Shown piece after piece: positions 23,516 through 34,582 of a DNA stretch of 64,000 nucleotides. The DNA comes from Falciphora oryzae. Its lineage: Eukaryota > Ascomycota > Sordariomycetes > Magnaporthales > Magnaporthaceae. Made by a program: the position numbers and the translations under genes. Under the pieces are notes generated by a model, which had not been told where the DNA came from, ran no database searches, and saw only the letters and a program-made list of their open reading frames with translations. The stretch covers positions 812,919-876,918 of the forward strand of contig JNVV01000009.1 in NCBI GenBank assembly GCA_000733355.1, read 5' to 3'. Every line of letters starts with the position of its first letter. Position 1 is the first letter of the stretch.

Positions 23516-26500
23516 ATGCTGCCGGCGCAGCCTCCCCAGCAGCCGCAGGCGCACAATGCCCTCGCGCACGCGCCGCCCTCGCCCCGGCAGCACCCGGCCA
23601 AACGGCGCCGTCCGTCCTCGCCGTCCGACACCAAGGATTCGCCCCCCGTCTCCGCGTCGGCATCCGTGTCGGCCGGCGGTGGCCCCGCGTCGCCCTCGAG
23701 CGAGGGCTTCCGCGTCCAGGACGAGATGGTCGCCGCCGGCCCAGTCGCCAGCATGAAGGTGGGACAGAGCAGCAACTTCCGCAACGTGAGCGCCTGCAAC
23801 CGCTGTCGCCTGCGCAAGAACCGCTGCGACCAGAGGCTGCCCAGCTGTCTCAGTTGCGCAAAGGCCAACACGTCCTGTGTCGGCTACGACCCCATCACCA
23901 AGAAGGAGATCCCCCGTAGCTACGTCTTCTACCTCGAGACGCGCATCGAGCAGCTCGAGTCTCTCCTCCGAACAAGCAACATCCCCATCCCTGATGCCAG
24001 CGATCTCAAACCCTGCTCCCGCGTGGCGGCCAACGGGTCGAGTGCTGATGGATCGCCTGGAGACGCGGCCCGTCGGAGCCAGGCTGATTCCTACGATGCC
24101 GCCACCGCCGCGTCCACGGGGGCTGCCAACGGCGGTCCTGGCTCGCAGAGCAACGGCGACGGGCCGTCGGGGCTGCAGAGGCTCGTCTCCAAGACGGCCG
24201 TTCCCGGGGCGTCCAACCCGCGCTACCTGGGCTCGACCGCCGGCGTCTCGTTCGCCCGCATCGTCTTCGCAGCCGTGCAGTCGTCCGTGTCGGACCAAAA
24301 GTCCACCTCAGACAAGGGCGGCGTCAAGCCATATCGGCCCTCGCCCGCGAGCTCATCGGGCCAACAGCCCGCGACCTCGATGAGGGACTCGTTCTTTGGC
24401 CTGCACACCAAGCCAACCATCCACCCTGCCACGTTTCCTGACAAGCAGCTGGGCCTCCGGCTGGTCAACCTGTACTTCCAGCACGCCAACCCCCAGATAC
24501 CCGTCCTTCACCGCGGCGACTTTATGGAGATGTTCGAGAGGGCTTACGAGGAGGGACGACAGCGCACACCCAAGGAGCAGTACATGCTCAATATGGTCTT
24601 CGCCATCGGCGGTGGCATAATACTGGCCGATTCAAAGAAGTCCTCGACCCGGTCGGCCCCTGGCGAAACGGCCGACGGCTCCAAGCAGTCTCAGCCCGAG
24701 GAATACCACGCCAGCGCCATCATCCACCTCGAGGCCTGTCTCAGCACCAGCGGCGGCGGGCTGGAGGAGCTCCAGGCGGTGCTGTTGCTGGCAAACTTTG
24801 CGCTTCTGAGACCAGTTCCTCCGGGCCTGTGGTACATCATTGGCGTTGCCATCCGATTGGCCATAGATCTCGGGCTTCACTTTGAGGATGGCAAGGACCC
24901 CCAGGTCGGTCTCAGCGAGGGTGAAGGAGAAGGAGACGAGACGGCAGGGCGCGAGCGTGGGCGCCGAGAGTACGTCCGGGACCTCAGGCGCAGGCTATGG
25001 TGGTGCACGTACTCGCTGGACAGGCTGGTGAGCATATGCGTAGGGCGGCCATTCGGCATCTCGGACCAGATCATCACGACCGAGTTCCCATCGCTCCTCG
25101 AGGACGAGTTTATCACGCAGAACGGCTTCCTCGAGCCTCCTCCCGACCGGATCGAGCCCAGCTCCAAGCTCGTGGGTGAGCACTACTTCCGGCTCAGGCT
25201 GCTGCAATCCGAGATCCTGCAAGTGCTGCAGTTCCAGCAGGCTCAGCTCGTGAGGGCTCAGGGGCAGAACCGTGACAATCCGTTCATGCACACGGACTTG
25301 CCGTCACCGTTCCTGGTGCGTCACGAAACGTTCCGATCGTGGCGCATCGACATCGATAGGCGACTCTACGAGTGGAAGCGGTCGGCGCCTAAGCAGGAGC
25401 GCACCGGTGTCGACTTCTCGACAGACTTTCTGGACCTCAACTACTGGCAGGCTATCATCATGCTCTACCGCCAGAGCCTCAGCGTCCCGGCCATGTTCGA
25501 GGGCGAGTACCACATATCCAAGGAGATGAACAGCCCCAACGTGTACAGCGGCGAGCTGCGCGAGGACGAGGACCGCGTCTACCTCAAGGTTGCCGAGGCC
25601 GGGCAGAAGATACTGCGGCTCTACCGCACCCTGCACGTGGCCGGCGTCGTCAACTACACGTACCTCGCCACCCACCACATGTTCATGGCCGGGATATCGT
25701 ACCTCTACGCAATCTGGCACTCGCCCATTGTGCGGAGTCGATTGGTAAGTCTACATCTCGTTGGTGTCCCACACGATTCTGCGGTATGCTGACATGACAC
25801 GATGCTTTGTTCCAAAGACGATGGATGAAGTGGACTTCACCATCCTGGCCGCAAACTCTGTCTTCACCGACCTGAGCGACAAGTGTCCGCCTGCAGAATC
25901 ATGCAAGGATGCGTTCGACAGAACTGCAAAGGCGACCATAAAGATGGCGGCTTCGACGGGCGGCTTCGGGGCAGCCGCGATGGCGCCGGCTAAGGGACAT
26001 AGACATCACCACCAACATCACAGCTCTAGAAACAGCTCTGAGGTTGCAAACAGAGGATCGGACTGGGCGGCACAGAGCGAGTCGTCAGCGTCAACAAGAG
26101 GCCATCAGATGCCACGCCCCCGGCGGTCAGTCGAGCAGGGCGCCTCCTCGGTTGGCTTCCCCGGCAACGCATCGCCCCCGATCCAGGCGCACGGAAACCC
26201 GCAGTTCCGCGTCCCCGGAGAGGTCAAGACGGATCCAGATGCGCTCATGCTGATGCGATCCATGGCTGCGCCGCCACCGCCGCCACCGCGCAGTACGGCA
26301 AGCGGGTCCGATGCCGCGGCATCACCCGAATCGACTGTTGTTACGGACCCAGGGGTCCTACCATCGCCCACGTTTGTGCAGCAGCAACAGCAGCAACAAC
26401 AGTTGCAGCAGCACGCATCAGTGTCGCCATCGGGCTCGGCTGCGGTTCTGGTGAACTCACCCGGCCCGGCAACACCACGGACGACCAGGTCTGCGGGCAA

Positions 26501-26834
26501 TGCGGAAAACTATCAGCAGCAACAACAGCAGAGGCGGCGACATCAGCACCCGCAACAGGCCCCTCAATCTGCGCCAGCATTCACACCGAATGCGCTCAAC
26601 TTCGCAGAGATGCAAGGCATGGAGTTCATTCAGGGGCTTGCGGCAGCGGCGCCACAGGACCTCGTTGCCGCAGGTATGCCAGGGATGAATGGTCCCGACA
26701 CGCAGATGGACCTCGGGTTCGGCCTCGGGTGGGAGGGGATGCACCACGACTTCAGCGACGGCGGCCAGCAGCTGGACCTCTTTGATGGCTTCTTCTTTGG
26801 AGGCCAGCAGGGCGGCTCGGGGGGCGGTCTTTGA
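23516..26834 (+). CDS. Zn2Cys6 transcription factor, Ppr1/UaY-like DNA-binding domain
   Basis: Two exons (23516-25744 and 25818-26834) join in phase 0 through a 73-bp GTAAGT...AAG intron; 1081 residues. A disordered Pro/Ser-rich N-terminus precedes a complete zinc cluster, Cys94-X2-Cys-X6-Cys-X6-Cys-X2-Cys-X6-Cys121. It is followed by YDPITKKEIPRSYVFYLETR and a leucine-spaced helix, the linker/dimerisation layout seen in yeast Ppr1 and Aspergillus UaY (pyrimidine/purine control). A fungal-specific regulatory domain spans roughly residues 310-640 (LRLVNLYFQHANPQIPVLHR; RDLRRRLWWCTYSLDRLVS). The last 300 residues are low complexity, with His, Pro and Gln runs, suggesting an activation region. 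It is nuclear by family. The target pathway is unknown; the Ppr1 likeness covers only the DNA-binding region. Confidence 0.92.
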
Positions 26835-28318
26835 GCGAGCTTTTTTTTTTAACGTTTACGCGGCTACAGACGGCCGGTTATGAGACATAATCATTACTGT
26901 CATTATGGGAGACGGAAGGGATTGACTTATGAAGATACACTACACATGACGACATACGCCAAAAGCATTGTTATTTATGGACGACGGTGGGAGGAGGTTG
27001 CATGCTTTTAGGGATCTCGTTTCGAGATTTCCTTTTGCCAGCCAGACAGGACTACACGACAAGGCAATGGGGGACAAGGAGGGATACGATACCACGGCGG
27101 TTTCTTTCAGAGGCGCCCACGAGCGAACCGCTCGGATTTTACGCTCCACACAGATGGGCAGACAGCTATCAGGGGCCTATGATCTAGGTGCCCGCGCTGG
27201 CATTTGGTAATGTTTTTGTTTCTCATCTAGCGAACTGCTGTTACGACAGCCTTTGGATCGAAATTTATTTCTATTTGATCATCCTGCCATGAGTATTGTC
27301 CATATTGAGATGCTATTCTCTCTCCCTCGAGCTGACAAAGCTGAATATCAGTGACCTGGTCTTAGGCATGCGTGGCTGTACATGCCACATCGAAGACACG
27401 CATATGCAAGAAAGCGAAGAGAGATCAGCTGGGACTATTTCCAGAGCCATCAAGCCGTACAGCCACACTTATTTTTCCTTTTCTCCGTCTACAAGCCCTT
27501 GGCGCATAGATTAATACGCTGAAATATTTAAGAGCACGGCGCAACGCGGCGACGCGCGCGCTGCATGCCTCTCTAGGCCTGGGGGGTTAAACGGCATGGC
27601 CACAGCTACACAAGGTGTTACCCATCTCACCCCGTCCATGGTCCGAGACGGGCCTTCCTCATGATCAATACCGTGAGTCGACTATAATGGAAAAATGCTG
27701 TGCCATCCGTCGCGGCCCTGCAGTGCAATTCTCTGCCCTTCCCTTCGGCTTGCTCGTTCCGTCCGTCCGGACTATGCGTGTGCGCCCTGGACACGGCGTC
27801 GTATGTAGGTACCTAGGTATGCACGGCTGCCCAGGAGTGAAGTGGTGCCTGGTGTGCGCTTGGGTTGTTACGCACGCAATATCTGCCTTTTTTTCTCCTT
27901 TTCTTCTTGCTTTTACTAGAATCGTAGTCACGAGTGAGAGAGAGACGCGGCGTGGCGGTAGCGGGTGCTTGTATTCTTCGGCACCAGCAAAAAGAAGTCA
28001 GTTGGAATGAATGTCTTCTAACGTGAACGTAGTCTACCAAAACATCAAGACGCAAAATAACGGGCAGCAAACATTTGATAGAAGCCCATCATTGACCTGT
28101 CCCCAAGACTTGCCAAGAAAGCCCTCATTATCAGCCTATATCGGGCAGAGACGACGTGGCAGGCAGGCAAACGGGCGGCCAAGAGAAAGCTAAAAACAAA
28201 AGCAAAGAGAGTCCGAGGCATAAAATTTCTCTGATCACACGCCCAGCTCCATGCATAGCAAAAGCCTGTTATATACACCATCTTCCCTCGGAGTACGAAC
28301 AACGCACTTCTCTCCATC
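26835..28318. other. Convergent intergenic region
   Basis: It separates the 3' end of the Zn2Cys6 gene from that of the MDR gene. It contains a nested palindrome, TAGGTACCTAGGTA (27806-27819), and no supported gene. Confidence 0.5.
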
Positions 28319-29482
28319 TTATACATCCCACATTCTATTAAACTTCTCAAATCTCCCCACCAGCTTCTCGCCACTAACCCCAGCCCTCAGTTGCCTCAGC
28401 CCCTCGGCGATCCCGCCGAAGCCGCCGGGGACGGTCCGGACGGGCCCGACGACGAACCGCCCCTGCTCGAGCCACCGCGGCAGCGCCTCGTGGAACAGCC
28501 ACCGCGACAGGCCGATCTTGTCGTCCGCCCGGCTCTTCTCGCCCTGCACAAACGCGTGCTCGACACCCTCGGGGAGCGTGGTGTCGGGCGTCAGCGGCGT
28601 GGCGTACAGAAGAAGTTTCTTGGGCGCCCCGCATGGCGCCGGTACCTGCGCGGCCGCCTCGGTCGTCTCCTTCCCGCCGTTGCAGTCGAGCGCGAGGGCG
28701 ATGGGCTTGCCCGCGTCTTCGGCGGCTGCGGCCAGGTCCTGCGCCGCGGTCGGGGAGCGGCGGTCAACCACAGCGCTGACACCGAGCTCGCGCAGGGCGG
28801 CGTGGCGGCGCGGCGAGGCGGTCGCGGAGACGGCCATGCCGGCCAGCAGGGCGGCCTGGCCGTGGTGAGGCCGAGGTTGCCGCCGGCGCCCCGGATGAGG
28901 ATGCTGTTCTTGCCGGCGGGCGGGCTCGGCTTGGCGCCGGCGTCGAGGGAGGGGCGCGGCACGCCCATGGCGTCAAAGAGGGCCATGTTGGCGGTGGCGG
29001 CGCTGGTGGTGAGCGAGACGCCCTGGGCGGTCGTGAGGCTGGCGGGGAGCTTCATGGCCATGGCGGCCTTGGCGACGCAGAAGGTCTGGCAGCCAAAGTG
29101 GCCGGGCTTGCCCGAGATCAGGCCGTCGAGCATCGAGGCGACGCGGTCGCCGACCTTGAAGTCGTCGACGCCGGGGCCGAGCGGGGCGACGACGCCGCCG
29201 GCGTCTAGTCAGGGGGGTAGGTTTTGTTAGTAAGATGTTCTGCGAACAACAAGAGCAGGTGGTACCCTTAGATGTATGAGTACTCACCCAGCCCGAGGAT
29301 AGCTGGGTACGTTATCCAAAAGTTCATATCGCGCCTCTTCCAGTCGATAGGGTTCAGAGCGATGGCATGGTTGCGAATCAGGATCTCGCCGGGGCCGGGG
29401 CCGGCATGGGCTGCTCCTCAAACACAAAGTCGGCGCCGGCAGCGGGGAGGACTGCGGCAATGTTGGCTGCCTTAGTCGCCAT
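28319..29482 (-). CDS. Frameshifted MDR-family dehydrogenase / enoyl-reductase-like gene
   Basis: Two exons (29482-29288 and 29204-28319) around an 83-bp intron with a GTGAGT donor. The frame is broken twice. In exon 1 it shifts inside a GGCCCC repeat (about 29390-29404), just before a segment reading EILIRNHAIALNPIDWK. In exon 2 it shifts at about 28855-28862, just after the nucleotide-binding loop GAGGNLGLTTA. Each break looks like one missing base; allowing for both, the length is about 360 residues, normal for the family. Recognisable parts are the GroES-like N-domain, GLDAGGVV, VGDRVASM, the Rossmann region and a C-terminal QLRAGVSGEKLVGRF. Such zinc-independent MDR proteins are NADPH-dependent reductases. 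It is either a pseudogene or a real gene with two sequence errors; both breaks lie in GC-rich DNA. Confidence 0.72.
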
Positions 29483-29928
29483 CTTATGTTGATGGCGATG
29501 ATAGCAGTATGGAGTCTCTCAGTGATAGACGAGGTGATGTGCTCTGGTGATCTTTTGCCGGATACTAGGAAGCAGCCGTGTCCTTGACATATTTGTATCC
29601 GATACATGCCATTGCTCCTCCTGGAGAAACGTAAAAAGTCACTCACTCCTTTCTTCTTTTCGTGAAAGGGATTGTCGCGAGAAGGATTTTCGCGACGCGA
29701 GTATCTACGATTAAGAGGGTGATGATTATCAATCTGCGCATCGAAGCAGACCACTGCTGGCGAATCTGGCCGGCGCCAAGCCCAACCAAGAGGCGGAAGT
29801 CCGCCCGCGCTCGGGGATAACCGCCCCCGCCCGGAGTTCTATATCCCGCTCAGACGGACCGACCAAACTGGCCGTCAGAGGGCTGAAATCCGGGGTACGT
29901 GTAAGCTTGGTGGAATTCCCAAGTCTTT
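29483..29928. other. Short intergenic (MDR promoter, regulator 3' side)
   Basis: 446 bp upstream of the MDR start and downstream of the C2HC/Zn2Cys6 gene stop. No gene seen. Confidence 0.5.
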
Positions 29929-31735
29929 CTACATGCCAGACACGACGGCAGCAACCATCATGCCCAGCCCGTCCACACCCGCATGCCAGTTGTCCAGGCT
30001 GTCCAGGGGCGCATCGGCGGCCGGCCCGAGACCCTGCTGTCGACTCCCGCCGTTGCTTCCCGTGGCGTTCTTTGCTGTCAAAAGATCGCCCAGAGTCTCG
30101 AGCCGGTGGCGCGCCGGCGACTCCTGCTGCTGCTGGTTCTGAGCAGAGCCCGGGACGACGACGGCGTCATATTCCCTCTCCCACTCTGCACGGGTCCTAG
30201 CCTCCCAAAGACCCTTGCTGCACGGCAGAGGCAGCATCTTTGGGTCTGATATCACGTCGGTGCCATCAAAGCCCATCATGATTGCCATGAGAAAGCACGT
30301 CGTTACGATCCTGGCGGCGGCAGCTCTCCGGTCAGCAAGTTGAATCCGTTTGGGATACAGGTGTCCAAGTGTGCATTCTCCTCACCTTCGCTTCGTCTCC
30401 TCGAAAACCCACGCCTCCCAGCTTGGCCTCTCCGGCGGGCCGTGAGCGGGAAGGATTCGTCTGGAATAGAGTTGCTCGAGACGTTGAGTTAATCTCTGGA
30501 CCCCGTTAGACATGTCAAACACTTTTTTTCTCTTCACCATGAATCGTTACCCCTGAAATCAGGGAAAGACAAGAGAAGCCCAGCCACTAACCCCCATGGA
30601 TATCAAGTACGACTTGTCAGTCACAAAATAGCCCACGCCAGACACAACGACCCGGATCACCGTGCAAATCATCAACGTCTGGATGGCCGCCAGCGTCTCG
30701 CCCTCGGTGTACCGCGCCATGGCGTCCAGTATCCGGGCGTGCTCGAAGTCGACCGCCCGCCACAGCTTCCCGTGGTCCACGTCGCCGCCGCGGCGCGACC
30801 TGAAGATCTGTGCGATCCCGACGCCCGCGGCGAGCGGCTCCAGCGGGGCGAACCCGGAAGAAGGCTCGAGCTCCCCCTCGAGGCCGTAGTGCACGCCGCA
30901 GCCGAGCCGGTGCACAAACGGCGGCAGGCCGGCCTCGGGCCGCGCCACCATGCGCGGGTACGACCGGACGACGGCGAGGATGAGCTGTCGGCAGCCGTCG
31001 GTGAGCTGAAGGCGGCGAAACGTCGGGCCTCGCGGGCTCGGGGCGATGGCGACTTCGGCAGCACTGCCAGCAGCAGCAGCCGTGAGGACCCCGGAGGAGG
31101 TGGCCGCCAGATCACGGGAGCGGCGCCGGCGGAAATCCTCGGGGCCAGGGGCGAGCGTGGGCGAGGAGAGCCTGTAGCTTGGCGGCGGCATGGGCATGAC
31201 GGGGTAGGAGAAGATGCTTTGGTCCGCTCCGCTGAAGTCGAGCATCGGGAAGGGGCCGCTGACTCTGGCGTATGGCACAAGCTGCTGCTGCTGCTGTTGG
31301 GTACTGACGCCAGCAGCGTTGGGGAGCAGCAGAGAGAAGTCCGAAGAGAAATCGGCTGCCTCTGCCGCTAGCGGATCCATGGCCGATGCCAACGACAAGG
31401 CCGCGAGATCCATCTCCCCTGTGCTTGCCGGCGCCCCTATGCCCACGGGCGGGTGGGCGTCGCCATACGAGCAGGGGATTCCCTTGGCCACGCAGCGTGA
31501 GCATTCGGGCCGCTGGAAGTCGCATTTGGCTTTGGTCTTGGAGCATGACTGGCAAGCCTTGGGCCGCTTCGACTGCTGGCCCCTGGCCGCCCGTCGGCGG
31601 CAATATTGTACATGGCGGTTGAAAGAAGTCTCTGCGAGTGAGGGGCTTTCTTGTCAGACAGATCGACTTAGACCGGCCCGTTTACCCACCTTGGTCAAAC
31701 GGTTTGGCGCACACAGGGCAGAAATACAACGCCAT
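29929..31735 (-). CDS. C2HC finger + Zn2Cys6 dual zinc-finger transcription factor
   Basis: Four exons (31735-31690, 31631-30592, 30495-30386, 30325-29929), 530 residues. The start at 31735 is the first ATG after an in-frame TGA. Residues 6-26 form a C2H2-like finger with Cys as the last ligand (C6-X2-C9-X12-H22-X3-C26), split by a 58-bp intron. It is followed at once by a full zinc cluster (C42-X2-C45-X6-C52-X6-C59-X2-C62-X6-C69). A Gln run and disordered region come next, then an alpha-helical regulatory region (MVARPEAGLPPFVHR; LQTLMICTVIRVVVSG-like), and past two more introns ILPAHGPPERPSWEAWVFEE with TKRR across the last join. Tandem C2H2-Zn2Cys6 regulators are a known Pezizomycotina class, often beside metabolic genes. 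Neighbours are the MDR gene on its 3' side and the SigF-like gene on its 5' side. The third intron uses a GAG acceptor and is the least certain join. Confidence 0.82.
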
Positions 31736-32289
31736 GATGGCCTCTATGATGCATCAAAGTTGACGACTCCAGCCTTGAGTCGGGCTCGTCGCGACGACGG
31801 ATGCTGTTGGGAATCTGCCAAGTCAACCGAGGCCACCACACTTACCACAGCCCAAGCTGACGCCAGTGCTGACCAATCACTCAGAACTGCGATGAATACC
31901 CTGCTCGGCTTCCATTACCCTTCTGTGTCTCGTTTTCTAATTGATGCCACTCCACAGGCACCTTGATACATCTGCTGTGCCTGGCACCCCTATCTAAAGA
32001 TATGAATCGGTATTAAAAGCAGCTTGGATCGTCTTCTCGCACATTAACATGGACTTGCACAAGCAAAAAAAAAATAATATTTTCCTCCGATTAACAAAAC
32101 AATACAAGACAGGCTCGGCCAAAAAGAACAAGAACAAGAAGTTTCCGGAATGATGCCAAAGGGGAAAGAAAACGAACTCAGATAAAAAGACAAATACAAG
32201 AATACAAGTCTCCTTTAGTCGATCCGTTGGTGCGCGATCAAGAATCAAGCACAGATATCGAAGTTGTCAGTGCTGACGCCTCATCTAGC
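31736..32289. other. Intergenic, regulator promoter side
   Basis: Upstream of the C2HC/Zn2Cys6 gene and downstream of the SigF-like tail. AT-rich from about 32000. No gene seen. Confidence 0.5.
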
Positions 32290-32538
32290 TCAAGCAGCCT
32301 GCGTGACTCTCTCGTTGTCGTCGCTCGAATAGTCGTCCATGCTGAAGCGTACCGTCTTCCTGGTCTCGCCTGCACCCGGGCTGGCCGACGAGGAGGCGCA
32401 GCCAGCCTTGGGGGTAGCGGAAGAGGTGACTTCCTTCTCCTTGGGCGTCATCACGAGGACGGTGGCCGAGGTGTCATCGAGTCCCGCCATGTCGACGTCC
32501 CCGATGAGGCCACAGGCAGCCGGGGCCGGGCTGGCGAT
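32290..32538 (-). other. In-frame coding-like extension beyond TAG of SigF-like gene
   Basis: Directly after the TAG at 32541-32539 the same frame stays open for 82 codons to a TGA. Nearly all codons end in G or C, matching the upstream exon. The encoded tail (IASPAPAACGLIGDVDMAG, then VLVMTPKEKEV and RKTVRFSMDDYSSDD) looks like a genuine acidic, phosphorylatable cytosolic tail following the membrane helix. It could be reached by UAG-to-UGG RNA editing or readthrough, or be lost by a nonsense mutation. I found no intron that removes the stop and keeps phase. Confidence 0.55.
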
Positions 32539-33719
32539 CTACTGCCGAGCAACAAACGGCGCCACCATGACCGCCACGGCGAGGGCGCCCACGAACTGCA
32601 GACACTGCACTACCAGTGCTCCTGGCCACATCAGCACGAACATGATCAGCTCCTCCAGAGGGTAGACGTCGTCCTGGGACTTGATCATCCACCGTCGCGT
32701 CATGCCTGCCGCCGCCGCCGGTGGATATGCCTGGCTGCTATCTGAGCATCCGCAGTCAACACTGTTGAAGTTGACCAGGCGACGTTAGTGACCTAAGATT
32801 TAATGTGAGAAAGTGGAGTCAAGACAGGGAAAGCCAGGCGCGCACCCACAGGTCTCTTTCCGTGAAGCCACCCTGGTGGTCTGAACAATTCCCATTGACT
32901 CGTTCGTGGTTCCCGAAGCCGAAGGGATGCCGAGCGGCTGGCTCGGGTGGGCCTCAATGGCCTTGCCCTTGTGGTCCTTGGGGGTGCCCGCGGCTGAGGA
33001 GAGACTCTCCTCGTCGTCGCCGTCGTAGTTGGGCGGGCGGGCCTTGGAGCCTAGCGAAAGCTGCTGATCCACATCCGAGCCGTTGGCCGCGCGGACTTCA
33101 TGAGGCCGGCCGTCTTTGCCGACATCGACGGGTTGCATCTGCAAGACCACGATTCTCTTGACGTCGGCGCTGCACAGCGGGATGAGGATGCGGAAGCTCT
33201 GGCGGACAAGCAGGACCACCTTGTTTTCGTCCTTATCGAACGCTGGGCGGGTACGAGATGTGTCAGTATTTTCCTCCTCCTTGGTGAAGTTGCCAGGTAG
33301 AGGAAAGACACAAAACCCATACCTCTGGCCTCGACGTGGACAATGCCCTCGGGCGACAGGGCCTTCTGAACACGATACAGTGCCTGGACCAGCCTGCGCG
33401 AGTTCCATCCTCGGAGGCTGTGGATGCAAGCGTCCTTGTAGTCGAAGGCTGGAACTCGAAGAATCGGGTTGCTGAAAGTGCAGTCCTCGGTAAAGTAGGA
33501 CTCGATGATGTGGTCCTGGTTGTTGGGCGTGCTGCTCAGGAGAACCTCCATGAACTCCCCGCTAAGCTTGTCTAGGAAGATGTGGAAGAGACGCGGTCTG
33601 TTAGTGAGTCTGTTCTTGCATGCTATCTACCAGAGTGTCAGGAGAGGAGAGCCCGGCTTACTGGGACGTTGGAAGCCGCACAGAGGCATCCTGGGCGGGC
33701 GGTCCAGTTGGGTAGACAT
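32539..33719 (-). CDS. SigF-like NTF2-like domain membrane protein
   Basis: Four exons (33719-33662, 33571-33323, 33242-32850, 32705-32539), 288 residues to the TAG. The ATG at 33719 opens MSTQLDRPPRMPLCGF, spliced to NKLSGEFMEVLLSS. The NTF2-like part reads IIESYFTEDCTFSNPILRV, LVQALYRVQKALSP, then across an intron VVLLVRQSFRILIPLCSADV and VLQMQPVDVGKDGRPHEV. A disordered insert of about 70 residues (KARPPNYDGDDEESLSSAAG and onward) interrupts the fold before WMIKSQDDVYPLEELIMF. A membrane helix (LVVQCLQFVGALAVAVMVA) then ends at VARQ-TAG. The family is widespread in Sordariomycetes, is named for similarity to a SigF-like NTF2 fold, and has no established biochemical role. The stop is suspicious because the frame continues as coding-like DNA. 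Confidence 0.8.
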
Positions 33720-34582
33720 GTCGAGAGCGTGTTTTGGCAGGCTGTTCAATGACCAAGGATGAGGAGAACGAGACAGCGTCAATAGAGCGGATGAAGGTAG
33801 GTAGATACCTAGGGATGCACCAAAGATAGGCAGCGGTCCGCGAAACAAAGCAGAGCAAGCCGGGTCGGACGTGTAATGGTTGCTCGTCAGGTGCGTGGAT
33901 GGACAAACAAAGGCACGAAACGCAACGCTCTCCTTCTTAATCTTTGGGCCGAGCACGAAGAATATCCCAGCCAGGCAGGTTCATCGGTCCATGGAACCGT
34001 TCCCGGGCGGGAAGGCACTCGCCGCTCGGAAGATAGACGAGTCGGTTTTGCGAGGCACCTGCCCATGATGTTTGGGGAGGGAGCGACCGCTGTCTGTGGG
34101 TTAACATGGCACAACCAAGAACGGGAAAGAGACCCCTCAGAATAGATCGATGCTTGATTGCTTCGCGCTCGCTATCTCTAAGTGATCATGTTTCTGCGCC
34201 TGCCTACCATAGAGCAACCCTTTTATCTCCACGCCCCAATATGACTCCATCCAACTGTTGAGTGTCTCCTCGCCAGCATCCCTGAGCCCCTTACCCCGAG
34301 GTCGTGCACGGCCAGGTCCATCCATCCGCTTCCCAAGGCAAAAACATGGCATAAGATATCCATTCCAAATAGGAAATACAACTAAACAGTAGAATAATAA
34401 CGGCCAGGTTTCAAATAGCAACAAGATCGGCCTCGTGGGGTAACAATAACATAAAACAAAAGCATACACCTTAAACCCATCAGAAACAAAGCACCCATCC
34501 ATACTAGCCCAAGTATCAAGGCTCGTCATCAGGTAGTCAAAACGTAAGGGCGTAGAATCCAAAAAGCGCGCACCAAAAACCA
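33720..34582. other. Intergenic
   Basis: Promoter side of the SigF-like gene and 3' side of the single-pass membrane protein gene. Contains a GGTAGGTA motif near 33795. Frames at 34137-34583 have AT-ending codons and no conserved look. Confidence 0.5.

Noticed and set aside
17905..31735. A full secondary-metabolite cluster
   Set aside because: No polyketide synthase, peptide synthetase, terpene cyclase or P450 is present; only the weaker remnant idea is kept.
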